A stretch of 64,000 nt of DNA from SZUA-254 sp031379665 (GCA_031379665.1 JANNFI010000089.1:21790-85789); one strand, 5' to 3'. Positions 17,520 to 26,147 are shown, counted from the stretch's first letter. The notes: generated by a model from the letters alone, not told the origin. Numbers and translations: made by a program.

Positions 17520-18230
17520 CTAGTCGGGAATGCGTGCCGCCTCTCGAAGGGCGCGCAGGTTCACAATGCTGATCTTTTTCCCCTCGAGAACGATCGTCCC
17601 CTCCCTCGCGAGTTCGGAGAGCACTCGGATGACCGTCTCCGACACCGTGCCGATGTAGCTGGCGATTTCTTCCCTGGTGAGCCTGCTGCGCAGCGTGTGC
17701 CCGTCGTCCTCGGTGCCGTAGAATTCCTTCAGCATCAGGAGCGTCTCGGCCAGACGCTCCCTCACCTGTTTCTGGGCGAGTGACACCTGCTTCTGTTCGG
17801 CCCTGGCGAGGTCCTGCGTCAGTTGACGCATGATGCCTGCGGTGAGCGCGGGGTTTTCTTTCAACAATAGTTGGAAGGTCTGGCGTGGAATGAAGCAGAT
17901 CGACGCGTCCTCCAGCACGGTGGCGGTGAGTTCGTACGGCGTCCCGCTCACGAGCGCCCGGTACCCGACCACGTCCCCCTCGCGCGCCAGGCGGACGATC
18001 TGTTCACGCCCCGCCTCGCCGACTTTCGTCAGCTTGACCTTGCCCTGATTGAGGCAATAGAGTCCCGACGGGTAATCGCCCTCGTAGAAGAGGACCTGGC
18101 CGCTCCTGTGGAAGTTGCATCCTTTGTGGAGTTGGAGTTTTCCGAGTTCCTCCTGGGAGAGGACGCTGAACATCGAATGGAGCCGCGGCAGGCAGGTCTC
18201 GCAGTGCGGTATCTCGAAAAGATTTTTCAT
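17520..18230 (-). CDS. Crp/Fnr-family transcription regulator
   Basis: 236 residues. Cyclic-nucleotide-binding fold (YEGDYPSGLYCLNQGKVKLTKVG) followed by a long helix and a winged helix-turn-helix (LTREEIASYIGTVSETVIRVLSELAREGTI) with the SETVIR recognition helix. The N terminus carries CxxC (CETC, residues 10-13) and a further Cys near 38, as in many redox-sensing Fnr-like proteins, so an iron-sulfur cluster is possible. The ATG at 18230 is preferred; a GTG three bases upstream is also possible. It starts four bases after a ferredoxin-cyclase gene, which suggests it may bind cAMP made by that protein. Confidence 0.9.
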   Translation of the reverse strand: MKNLFEIPHCETCLPRLHSMFSVLSQEELGKLQLHKGCNFHRSGQVLFYEGDYPSGLYCLNQGKVKLTKVGEAGREQIVRLAREGDVVGYRALVSGTPYELTATVLEDASICFIPRQTFQLLLKENPALTAGIMRQLTQDLARAEQKQVSLAQKQVRERLAETLLMLKEFYGTEDDGHTLRSRLTREEIASYIGTVSETVIRVLSELAREGTIVLEGKKISIVNLRALREAARIPD

Positions 18231-18234
18231 CACG

Positions 18235-19170
18235 CTATAAAATCTCGGAGATCTCGTGAAGGGTGAAGCGCGTGCGTTTCCCCTTGAGCGCGACGTCGTT
18301 GAACGTTTCCCTTGGGCGCACCCGCCCGAAGACCTCGCGCAGCGCCGCGTCGGAAATGAGCATCGACGTGCCGGTCTGTTTGTTGGCCTCCTCGATTCGC
18401 TCGGCCACGTTCACCGCATCGCCAATGACGGCCATTTTTTCCATGTTGGCCATGCCAATGGTGCCGATCACCACAGGGCCGTAATGGATCCCGATGCGGA
18501 CACGGAACTTCCGCCGGTACATCGCCTGCAGGTAGGGGTTCAGCGAATCGACCTCCCAGAGCATCTCGAGTCCGGCGCGGATCGCGCGGTAGACCGGATC
18601 AGGAGCGTCGTCGATCCCGAAGAGCGCCATGATGCCGTCGCCGATGTAGTCGTTGATCCGGCCGCCGTGAGAGTCGATCACCCGCCCCATTGTGATGAAG
18701 TACCTCCGGAGCGCGTGGATGACATCGTACGCCGGGAGCGACTCCGCGAACGATGTGTAATCGCCGATGTCCGCGAAGAGGATGGCCAGGTGTTTCTCCT
18801 CTCCGACCGACCCTAGCTTGAGACCATGGCCCGTCTGGTCGGCGAGCTGAATGTCGAGCGTGTCGAGGACCGTACGCCGGACGGTGACGTCGCCGTTGAC
18901 CCTGGTCTGACAGGCGAGGCGCACCTGGGGATCGAAGTTGAGCCTGCCCGCAATTTTCTCTTCGGCGCCCTGGCGCGGCGAGCAACGGTCGAGGCCGGCG
19001 ATTACCACGACACGGCAGGTGGAGCACCTGGCCTTCCCGCCGCAAACGTGGACGTGGGGGATCCCGGAATCGAGGGAGGCCTCGAGGATGGTGGTCTCTC
19101 CGGATGCCTCCATCTCTTTCTCGTCGGGGAGCATCAAGATCTTGTTCATCGCCTCACCGTCAGTTGCCAT
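18235..19170 (-). CDS. 2Fe-2S ferredoxin fused to a class III nucleotide cyclase
   Basis: 311 residues. Residues about 8-100 are an adrenodoxin-like 2Fe-2S domain with C43-x5-C49-x2-C52-x34-C87. Residues about 125-310 are a class III adenylate/guanylate cyclase domain with both metal-binding Asp (FADIGDYT, D134; DYIGDGIMALFG, D178) and the IGDAVNVAERIEEA segment. No transmembrane region is seen, so it is cytoplasmic. The redox state of the cluster may control cyclase activity. The next gene, four bases on, is a Crp/Fnr regulator, so redox to cyclic nucleotide to transcription is a plausible chain. The ATG at 19149 is an alternative start. Confidence 0.9.
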   Translation of the reverse strand: MATDGEAMNKILMLPDEKEMEASGETTILEASLDSGIPHVHVCGGKARCSTCRVVVIAGLDRCSPRQGAEEKIAGRLNFDPQVRLACQTRVNGDVTVRRTVLDTLDIQLADQTGHGLKLGSVGEEKHLAILFADIGDYTSFAESLPAYDVIHALRRYFITMGRVIDSHGGRINDYIGDGIMALFGIDDAPDPVYRAIRAGLEMLWEVDSLNPYLQAMYRRKFRVRIGIHYGPVVIGTIGMANMEKMAVIGDAVNVAERIEEANKQTGTSMLISDAALREVFGRVRPRETFNDVALKGKRTRFTLHEISEIL

Positions 19171-19194
19171 CCCTGATACCCGGTACGGGCTGAA

Positions 19195-19794
19195 TTATTC
19201 CTTCTTCTCCGGCTGGACCTTCTTCATCTCCACCCTGATGGTGAGCCTGACATCCTTCGAGACAACGAGACCGCCGGCTTCGAGCGCCTTGTTCCATTTG
19301 ACGCCAAAATCGAACCGGTCGATGGTGGTTTCAGCTTTCCAGCCCATCCTCACGCCGCCTCGCGAATCGGTCATGCTGCCGAAGTAGATCGCGTCGAGCA
19401 CGACCGGCTTCGTCGTATCGCGGATTGTGAGATTCCCGGTAATTTTGTACTTGCCATCCGGGGTCTTCTCGAACTTGGTGCTCTTGAAGGTCGCCTCAGG
19501 GTGCTTCGTCGCGTCGAAGAAGTCAGGGCCGAGCAGGTCGTTGTCGCGGTATTCGTTGTCGGTCGCGATGGTGCCGGTCTTGATGACGGCTTCGATGGTC
19601 GCAGCCGAGAAATCCTCACCCGCGGAGGTCATCTTGACGTCGAAGTCCTTGAACCGTCCGGTGGCTTCGGCGATGATCATATGGGTGACGGCGAATTCGA
19701 CCGAACTGTGCGACCGGTCGACCTGCCAGGCGTCCTGGCCGGCGAGCGGTCCCGCGGCGAGGATGAGACCGAAGAGAACTGAGAGTATCTTCAT
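19195..19794 (-). CDS. YceI-family secreted protein
   Basis: 199 residues with a signal peptide (to about LAGQ) and a complete YceI lipocalin-like domain: WQVDRSHSSVEFAVTHM at the start, FFDATKHPEATF, and KITGNLTIRDTTKPVVLD. YceI proteins bind polyisoprenoids such as quinone side chains in the periplasm, so a role next to menaquinone-dependent respiration is reasonable but unproven. It is 24 bases before the ferredoxin-cyclase and is probably the first gene of that operon. The start at 19794 puts MKILSVLFG directly at the signal peptide. Confidence 0.92.
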   Translation of the reverse strand: MKILSVLFGLILAAGPLAGQDAWQVDRSHSSVEFAVTHMIIAEATGRFKDFDVKMTSAGEDFSAATIEAVIKTGTIATDNEYRDNDLLGPDFFDATKHPEATFKSTKFEKTPDGKYKITGNLTIRDTTKPVVLDAIYFGSMTDSRGGVRMGWKAETTIDRFDFGVKWNKALEAGGLVVSKDVRLTIRVEMKKVQPEKKE

Positions 19795-20016
19795 GATGGT
19801 TGTACCCCGGTATAAGTGTTTGTGATTGGAATCGATCATTTTAGCCCAAGGGAAGGAATTGCAAGATAACAACGGCGGAGGGTAAATACAAGTTCCGCGC
19901 GACAGGCCGGGGACAACAGTCCTTAAAAATGAGGGGATTACCCTATTGTAGCAGTACTGTTCCATTAAAGCGTGAATAATGACAACTGGTTACAGGATCT
20001 GTGGGGACCAGGGCCC

Positions 20017-20283
20017 CATTGGCATGAGCCAGCGTGTTCCGTGCGACGACGCCGCGTAAACTACAATGGTAAAGTTTCTTCCGGAGCGCACCAAGACATG
20101 TTTCGATATCCCGGAGACTTTTTCTGAGGGTAATCTGGGCAAATGCCAGAGCTACGAACTGACTGCGCCGCGAGAACCGTTTGACGTAACGATCCCCCTG
20201 ATATCGTCTGACGCACCGGCGGAACTCCGGCATCGGGAGGAAGTCCCTGAGTTGAGCGAAGACCGTTTTTCCCCTGTGTTCAT
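20017..20283 (-). pseudogene. IS4-family transposase, N-terminal relic (DUF4372)
   Basis: The minus strand encodes GKTVFAQLRDFLPMPEFRRCV, LAFAQITLRKSLRDIETCL, KLYHCSLRG and NTLAHAN, the conserved N-terminal region of IS4-type transposases. Similarity stops after TLAHAN (near 20017); the DDE catalytic region is missing. The likely ATG (20283) is out of frame with the body because of a shift within ACAGGGGAAAAACGG. It is a dead fragment marking one edge of the AT-rich island. No terminal inverted repeats were recognised, and 19795-20016 and 20284-20585 hold no other gene I can support. Confidence 0.8.
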
Positions 20284-20585
20284 CTACCCATCCTAACCCG
20301 AGGAGAAACATCAGAATAGGTGGGGAATTGACACTGTCAAAGTTCTAATCTATTGCTCTCTTTTAATGTCGTAACGCGGTCACGTACAATGTGTTACAAG
20401 GATTTATGAAAAGTTTTTTGAGACAGTATTGCTATTGTATCTCAAGATAATCGTTCCTACCTTACGGTATGTTACAACATTCAGCGATTTACATATCGGA
20501 AGTTCGGGACGCACGTGAACGATTATTAAGGTAGGCGTCAAGCTTCAATTCTCGCTTAGAAACTCGGTGGAGATTTAATCAAGCG

Positions 20586-21089
20586 ATGCGAATAACAAAA
20601 GTACTTGGCATTCGCATATTTGGGGTCGTTATATTTTGCATCCTAATGCTTGATGTAATTTTTCTCACGTTGGAAAATAGAGAACTTAAAACCGCTCTCG
20701 ATGCCGTTGCCCAGCGCGACGAAAGCCCTCAGCTTCCCGGGATGGTTATACCTACTTTTGGTGCTTTGACTCTGGGAAGAAACGCAGTCACACTTAATCT
20801 TGCTGATTCAGGTAAGCATTATCTTCTTTTTTTACTCTCCGCAGACTGTCACGCGTGTGAATCCACGTTAGGCTCATGGAACTCCTTTAAGACCGAGGGT
20901 AACGTCGAGATACTGGGTGTATCGCTCAGTAATTACGAGGAGACCGTCCGATATGTGGGTTCTAATAGTGTCGAGTTTGATGTCTTGACGCTGTCAGATC
21001 CGAATTTTATCCCCACAATCAAAATTAGAAGTATCCCATTAACCATCCTCATAAACCCGAGAGGGGTCGTCGTTAAATCGTGGGGGTGA
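20586..21089 (+). CDS. Membrane-anchored thioredoxin-like (TlpA/redoxin) protein, possibly truncated by a stop codon
   Basis: 167 residues. One N-terminal membrane helix (about 10-28) then a thioredoxin-like domain with the redox pair C88-HA-C91 (SADCHACES) and the cis-Pro segment IPLTILINPRG. It should act on disulfides outside the membrane. The frame stops at TGA (21087-21089) but continues in the same frame for 25 codons (ILSPSDLQDIRSLL...) to a TAA at 21165, which reads like the normal C-terminal helix. A single base change may have cut the gene. GGAG lies ten bases before the ATG. Base composition is clearly more AT-rich than the flanks. Confidence 0.75.
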   Translation: MRITKVLGIRIFGVVIFCILMLDVIFLTLENRELKTALDAVAQRDESPQLPGMVIPTFGALTLGRNAVTLNLADSGKHYLLFLLSADCHACESTLGSWNSFKTEGNVEILGVSLSNYEETVRYVGSNSVEFDVLTLSDPNFIPTIKIRSIPLTILINPRGVVVKSWG

Positions 21090-21205
21090 ATACTGTCACC
21101 AAGCGATCTACAAGATATTCGATCCCTCCTCATATCGGAGAATATTTCAGATAATTCCAAGCCATAAATAATTATCAACTCAATCAACCAACCTAGGAGG
21201 GAGTC

Positions 21206-21427
21206 ATGAATGCTTTTCCGAAATCCAGCCTGCTTTATGTTATTGGATTCGTCATTGCCATGGCGGGTTTAATTCAGCTAAATGTTACCGTAGCCAAAGC
21301 GGACCTCCCTCCATGTCCCACAGTGTGTTCTTGTGATGACCCGAGGCCGGGTGGGTGTGCGTGGAACTGTAACGGACAAATCATCTCAAATTGTGGGGCA
21401 TACTACAGTTTCTGCTGTCATTCTTGA
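21206..21427 (+). CDS. Secreted 8-cysteine micro-protein precursor
   Basis: 73 residues. A hydrophobic signal segment (about 8-30) ending VAKA leads into a mature part of about 41 residues with eight Cys (37, 41, 43, 51, 55, 63, 70, 71), Pro/Gly-rich and ending FCCHS. The ATG has a very strong Shine-Dalgarno sequence (AGGAGG, five bases before), unusual in this window, which shows it is really translated. The preceding gene is a thioredoxin-like protein that could make or shuffle its disulfides. A toxin, bacteriocin or signalling peptide is possible, but nothing in the sequence decides. No family was recognised. Confidence 0.75.
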   Translation: MNAFPKSSLLYVIGFVIAMAGLIQLNVTVAKADLPPCPTVCSCDDPRPGGCAWNCNGQIISNCGAYYSFCCHS

Positions 21428-21498
21428 TGTTCCAGGGGAGTGAGGGTCACGCTCTCTCGTCCTGAATGAACAGCGGATTGCTGTCCTTTGACAAACAT

Positions 21499-21552
21499 CA
21501 CCCCTAAGTTATCATTAAAAATAAAAGATAGTGCATTGATAACATAGGGGTG
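21499..21552 (+). promoter_or_regulatory. Long inverted repeat that encloses the ribosome binding site of the next gene
   Basis: CACCCCTAAGTTATCA (21499-21514) and TGATAACATAGGGGTG (21537-21552) are complementary over 16 bases with one central mismatch, 22 bases apart. The right arm contains AGGGG, the only Shine-Dalgarno-like sequence before the ATG at 21560. As RNA this would form a stem that hides the ribosome binding site. It could be a translation switch or a protein-binding site. No known riboswitch was recognised. Confidence 0.65.
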
Positions 21553-21559
21553 AAATATT

Positions 21560-22318
21560 ATGATGAAAGTATGCTTGGGACTAGCATTATTCTTACTCGG
21601 CTGTGTGCCGTGGGGATTTGATAAATCGGATGCTATTGTTGCACGCTCAATGACATCATGGTCTGATCGCGATTGTTTGACAATCATGCTTTCAGCGATG
21701 CAGCATAATTATTACGATCCTGAGAAACCGCCGATTTTGGCTTGTGTGACACCGTACACACCGAGAGTTGTCATGGCATTGAACCGAATGTCTCAGCTTA
21801 AACATCGATGGTCAGATGAGACACTCCAGCACCACGCGGATGCGCTCCTCAAAGACGCGTCAGGGCTGTATGCGGATTGGGAGCATAATGCTCAGATCTA
21901 TGATTCAAAGTTAAATCGACTTCGGGATCCAACACAGATGGATTCGATAACATTTCTCGTTACCCTTTCGAATCGGACATGGCCGTGCGCTCCGCCGGTA
22001 CTACTTACGTTGGACAACCTGACTGGTGACAAAACCCCACAGTTCATGCAGTTGTCAGACTGGCCGTGCGAGGTTCCCGATCTCACTAATATTGAGTCGA
22101 ATATATTTTTGATCAACGATCGCGGTGATACCGTGAGACCGAGGTATGTCTGGGGACGGAAAGATGACCAACTCAGAACCGACGAGACGTTACTAGTGAT
22201 GTTTCCACTTCGGTCTGAAAATACACATTTATTCGAAAATTCAACTCAGATAACCATCGCATTCGCCGAGTTCACACCTAAACTCCAGCTGACGTTTCCT
22301 TTGGCCTCCTTGCGATAA
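21560..22318 (+). CDS. Island lipoprotein, unknown function
   Basis: 252 residues. The signal peptide ends in LFLLGC, a lipobox with Cys 15, so the protein is probably lipid-anchored. The body is soluble with six further Cys and several Trp (SMTSWSDRDCLTI, NRTWPCAPPVLLTLDN). The C-terminal third reads like a beta-sandwich. It follows the thioredoxin-like and 8-Cys genes in the same AT-rich island and may belong to the same module. No family was recognised. Its expression may depend on the inverted repeat just upstream. Confidence 0.7.
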   Translation: MMKVCLGLALFLLGCVPWGFDKSDAIVARSMTSWSDRDCLTIMLSAMQHNYYDPEKPPILACVTPYTPRVVMALNRMSQLKHRWSDETLQHHADALLKDASGLYADWEHNAQIYDSKLNRLRDPTQMDSITFLVTLSNRTWPCAPPVLLTLDNLTGDKTPQFMQLSDWPCEVPDLTNIESNIFLINDRGDTVRPRYVWGRKDDQLRTDETLLVMFPLRSENTHLFENSTQITIAFAEFTPKLQLTFPLASLR

Positions 22319-22357
22319 CTGTAGGTCAACCCCATCAGATTAGGCAAAAGCATTGGC

Positions 22358-22383
22358 CCAACAATTGTTGGACATTTTTTTAT
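22358..22383 (+). terminator. Likely terminator of the island lipoprotein gene
   Basis: CCAAC-AATT-GTTGG is a perfect palindrome 40 bases after the stop at 22318, followed within three bases by a run of seven T. The stem is short, but its position and T-run fit a terminator. The rest of 22319-22593 is AT-rich with no gene seen. Confidence 0.5.
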
Positions 22384-22593
22384 TATAGAACATTTCAATA
22401 GTTATCTCTGCTCTTTGGGGTCGTAGATACTAATTTCCGAGGTGGATCACTTTGAGGGGAGCCGGTCATTCATCGAGACGCCGCTAATTTTTCAACAAAG
22501 CCATTGCGCTTCTCACCGAATATCCCTTTACACCTATGTCGATTCGTTACCAATCACCAGCATTGCTCCCAATAAAATCTGACCGGAACGGAG

Positions 22594-22812
22594 TCACGAG
22601 CAAAATTGATTCTTCAAATTTCCATATGTAGGCGAAATAGCTTTTGATGGATCGTACCCTAAAAATTCGACAATTTTGGAAGACCGGCACTTTCCAGGAT
22701 TCTCCCTTCCACTTTCCCACCCCAAGTACGTATTTCGATTGACACCTAGAAGTGCCGATGCTTGATAGGCAGTCAAGTTGAGGTCAACCCGCCTCTGCCT
22801 CAGGTGATCCGG
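22594..22812 (-). pseudogene. XRE-family helix-turn-helix protein, relic
   Basis: The minus strand reads PDHLRQRRVDLNLTAYQASALLGVNRNTYLGWESGREN...FLGYDP, a clear match to solo XRE-type DNA-binding proteins of the DHLRKRRLDLGLTQ...WE.GR...FLGYDP pattern. No ATG precedes the conserved part. A TTG inside it gives the only start, and the C terminus after GYDPSKAI looks degenerate. I take it as a broken gene at the edge of the AT-rich island. Confidence 0.65.
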
Positions 22813-22861
22813 GGGCGACAGGCTGGGGATGGGGCGGGGGGAACACGGTGCGGCGCGGCCC

Positions 22862-24436
22862 CTATTTCATCAGGTTCATTTTTCGCACCATCTGGTGGGA
22901 CCCGCTCCGCATCCTGCAAAAATAGATGCCGGAGGGGAGCGCCGAAGCGTCGAAGGTGACGCTGAACCGGCCCGTCCCCGGGTTGCCGTCCACCAGGGTT
23001 GCGACCTCGGCGCCGAGCGTGTCGTACACCCTGATGTTCACCGGTCCGCCGTCGGACAGAAACGAAATGACGGTCGAGGGATTGAACGGGTTGGGATAGT
23101 TCTGGCTGAGGCTGATGGTCTCAGGGAGGCCGTCCGCGGCGGCCGCGGTCGGATCGACGATCGGGAGCACCTGGAAATTCTGCAGCAGGACCGCGTCGAG
23201 GACATCCTGCGGCACGCCGAACCACTGCCGGAGCACCGATGCGTACACCTGACGGAAGTCGTATTGCATCTCCAGGTTGTCGTTGTTCGAGACCAGATCG
23301 GGAATCACCGGATTCGCGCCCGTGATGCCGTGGTTGATCGCTTTGCCAAAGAGGATGACGGGCGCCGCCTCGCCGTGGTCCGTCCCGAAGCTGGAGTTCG
23401 ACTTGATCCTGCGACCGAACTCAGAGAAGGTCATCCCGATCACGCGGTGGTCCGCCCTCAGCAATCGGAGGTCCTCCTGGAACGCGAAGATCGCCTCTGA
23501 GAGTTTGCCGAGGAGGTCGGCGTGGTTTCCGAACTCCGTCCCGAGCGTGCCGTCGACCTGGCCGGCGTGGGTGTCGAATCCCCCGATGTTGGTGACGTAA
23601 ATGCGTGTCTTCAGCCCGCCCGCGATGAGTTTGGCGACGATCTTGAGCTGGTCGGCGAGCCTGTTCGACCCGGACGGCGGATAGACCGGCGACTGCGACG
23701 GCACTCTTTCTGCGGCCGCCTTGATCCTGTCGGTGTAGACCGACGTCTGATTTACGACCTGCCGGATGAACGTCAGCTCGTGGCCGGCGGGCGTGTCTGG
23801 GGCGGTATCGACGCCGCCGGTGAGCAGCTGGTAGAACGACGTGGGGCTGGTGATGGCCATTCCGAGCGAGCCGTTTGGTCCCTGGAGCCCCGTCGAGACC
23901 ACCGAACCGATCTGGATCGCCAGTGGGTCAGGCATGATTTCATTCGGATACCCGATGGGAAAATCGGCGTAGGTCTGGTCCAGCCACCTGCCGAGCCATC
24001 CCGAGTTCAACGTCTCGTCAGCGTCCGAACCCGTCAACCAGATGTCCATGCCGCGGAAATGCGATTTGTTCGGGTTCGGATAACTCACTCCCTGGACGAT
24101 GTTCAGCCGGCCGTCGGTGTAGAGGTTCTGCAGCCCCGACATCGAGGGGTGGAGCCCCGTCTCGTCGGTGAGCTTCAGTACCTTGTTCTCGGGGATCACG
24201 ATGTTTCCACGGGCGTTCATGAGGGCAGGGTACTGGTCGAGCGGGATCACCGTGTTGAGCCCGTCGTTGCCGCCGTTGAGCTGGATCAATACGAGGACTC
24301 GGTCGCTCGGCGTTCCCGCGCTGATCAGGCTCTCGAGGACCTTTGACCGCCCGTAGGTTTTGATGTTGAAGCCCCCGAGGAGGAACGGGAGGAGGGCGAC
24401 GGGGGCGGAATTCCTGATGAATGACCTTCTTCTCAT
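22862..24436 (-). CDS. DUF1501 family secreted protein, copy 1, with type IX sorting domain
   Basis: 524 residues. N terminus MRRRSFIRNS with a hydrophobic stretch resembles a Tat signal. The DUF1501 body, related to alkaline phosphatase/sulfatase folds, has LVLIQLNGGNDGLNTVIP, HFRGMDIWLTGS, GFDTHAGQ, MTFSEFGRRIKSNSSFGTDHGEAAPVILFG. The last 80 residues are a sorting domain (SQNYPNPFNPSTVISF...GIYFCRMRSG...KMNLMK) for type IX secretion. It follows a DUF1800 gene by seven bases, the usual pairing of unknown function. It is paralogous to the gene at 26350-27957. A cell-surface enzyme is likely. Confidence 0.92.
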   Translation of the reverse strand: MRRRSFIRNSAPVALLPFLLGGFNIKTYGRSKVLESLISAGTPSDRVLVLIQLNGGNDGLNTVIPLDQYPALMNARGNIVIPENKVLKLTDETGLHPSMSGLQNLYTDGRLNIVQGVSYPNPNKSHFRGMDIWLTGSDADETLNSGWLGRWLDQTYADFPIGYPNEIMPDPLAIQIGSVVSTGLQGPNGSLGMAITSPTSFYQLLTGGVDTAPDTPAGHELTFIRQVVNQTSVYTDRIKAAAERVPSQSPVYPPSGSNRLADQLKIVAKLIAGGLKTRIYVTNIGGFDTHAGQVDGTLGTEFGNHADLLGKLSEAIFAFQEDLRLLRADHRVIGMTFSEFGRRIKSNSSFGTDHGEAAPVILFGKAINHGITGANPVIPDLVSNNDNLEMQYDFRQVYASVLRQWFGVPQDVLDAVLLQNFQVLPIVDPTAAAADGLPETISLSQNYPNPFNPSTVISFLSDGGPVNIRVYDTLGAEVATLVDGNPGTGRFSVTFDASALPSGIYFCRMRSGSHQMVRKMNLMK

Positions 24437-24443
24437 GGCATCC

Positions 24444-26147
24444 TCACGTCAGCTGGTATTCGGGCATCGAGAGCATCACCGAGAGGAGTTCACGGAGCTT
24501 TGTGGTGATGGCGGCGGCCTTCCCGGGATCCGTGGGATCCGACACGTAATCGGACCATTCGATCGTCCACTCGTAATCGGGCAGGCCCGGGAGCAACGCG
24601 TCCTTGAGGAACTCCTTCTGCACCGGGGTGATCGCGATGGGGTAGAGGAATTCGGCCCACTCGTCGATGAGCCCGTTCGGATCGGCCGGGTTTGAGCAGA
24701 GATTTGCGAACGCGATCGGGTCGATGGACTGCCTGAACCCGTTCTGGAAGTACCCGGTCCCGGACAATCTGTCGGTGAACTCCGTCCTCCCGGCGAGCGT
24801 GTCGGCGTTGATCCACATTTCATAATACAGCGGGTCCTGGTGGTACGCCGGCCACCCGGCCACGCCGGGCGGATCGAGCAGCTCCTGCTGCATGGCCGTG
24901 GCCCGCGTGGAGAGGTACCGCCAGTGATTGTACTGTGCGAGGAGCGCCGGGTTGTCGACGGCCACGGGATACGAAACAGAATGGGTGCGCGCCGTGCCCA
25001 CGGTCAATTCGACCGGGCTCTTGATCACGCATCCGACGTTGACGTTGTCGTAGAAATGGGCGCTCTTGAGGAGGGCGGCGAGCGCCGGCTTGATCTCGTA
25101 ATTGCTGTTCCGGAGGATGTCGGCCATCGGTGCGATGACGTTGGCCTCCGCCGCGGCGTCGATCACATAGTAGACGAACCAGCGGTAGAACTTTCTGCAT
25201 ATGTACCTGGCGGTCTCGGCCTGCAGGAAAATCATGTTCAGGAGGTCGTCCACTTCGTTGGCGCCGGCCGCGCCCTCCTGTCCCGCGATCACGGTGTTGC
25301 CGTACGCCTGCGAAAACTGCTTGTTCCCCGCGTCGTGCCTGCTGGCGGTGAAATAGGATACGAAGGTCGCGCTGCTGTCCCTCCACCCGCTCAGCACGCG
25401 AGCGGCCTCCTGGACGTCGAGTTCCGTGTAATTGGTGTAATTCCCGGGACCGATCTCGGCGCCCTTCCCGATGGTGAAGAGCTCCTGCAGCTCTCGCGCG
25501 TAATTTTCGTTCTGGTTGTTATCCGTGTTCGAGTTCCCGTTGAGGAACCGGAGCATCGCGCCGTCGAGTGTGACGAGCTTCGTCAGGTCCCGAAAATTCC
25601 CGAGGGCGTGCTGACGCAGGAGGACGTGGTTCCTGTAGGTGTGGCGGGCGTCCCCAATCACCGCGGATTCGGTGGCGAAATGGTTGTGCCAGAAGAGCGT
25701 CATTTTTTCGCGCAGCGAAGGACCCTGGCCGAGCATCAGGCTGACCCACCACGACCGGAGCGAGTTGTGGCGCAATCCGCCGGATGCGGACGTCGGCGCG
25801 TTGATCCAGGTCGTGCCCGCCGGCGCCTCGGGGTCGCTGTCGTTGTAACTCACCGGAGGATCGGGGACGGCCGGCTCGGTGAGGAGGAGGTCCACGAGGT
25901 CGCCGACACTCAGGGCGGACAAGGTCGCCACCTCCTGTGGCTTCAGCCCGAACATCGTTCGGCGAAGGAGGTGCCTGACCTGCCCGACTCCCCAGGGCCC
26001 GCCGTAAGGCTCCAACCCTGCGACGCTCCTCGGGACTGCCGGGATCGATTTATTGGCGAAATCGCTCGGCTCGAATTTCCTGCGCTCGCGCCGCTCGACC
26101 GGCCGGTCCGTTTCGGCGACGGTTGAGATGAATTCCCTGCGTTTCAT
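24444..26147 (-). CDS. DUF1800 family protein, copy 1
   Basis: 567 residues. DUF1800 hallmarks: VRHLLRRTMFGLKPQEV near the N terminus, EKMTLFWHNHFATES, RFLNGNSNTDNNQNENYARELQELFTIG, and the C-terminal DPPGVAGWPAY and SVMLSMPEYQL. The function of the family is unknown; it is nearly always next to DUF1501, and the two are thought to work together outside the cytoplasm. The MKRREFISTV start may be an atypical Tat-like signal. The start at 26147 is chosen because the paralogue at 29671 begins identically. No sorting domain is seen here; only the partner has one. Confidence 0.92.
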   Translation of the reverse strand: MKRREFISTVAETDRPVERRERRKFEPSDFANKSIPAVPRSVAGLEPYGGPWGVGQVRHLLRRTMFGLKPQEVATLSALSVGDLVDLLLTEPAVPDPPVSYNDSDPEAPAGTTWINAPTSASGGLRHNSLRSWWVSLMLGQGPSLREKMTLFWHNHFATESAVIGDARHTYRNHVLLRQHALGNFRDLTKLVTLDGAMLRFLNGNSNTDNNQNENYARELQELFTIGKGAEIGPGNYTNYTELDVQEAARVLSGWRDSSATFVSYFTASRHDAGNKQFSQAYGNTVIAGQEGAAGANEVDDLLNMIFLQAETARYICRKFYRWFVYYVIDAAAEANVIAPMADILRNSNYEIKPALAALLKSAHFYDNVNVGCVIKSPVELTVGTARTHSVSYPVAVDNPALLAQYNHWRYLSTRATAMQQELLDPPGVAGWPAYHQDPLYYEMWINADTLAGRTEFTDRLSGTGYFQNGFRQSIDPIAFANLCSNPADPNGLIDEWAEFLYPIAITPVQKEFLKDALLPGLPDYEWTIEWSDYVSDPTDPGKAAAITTKLRELLSVMLSMPEYQLT

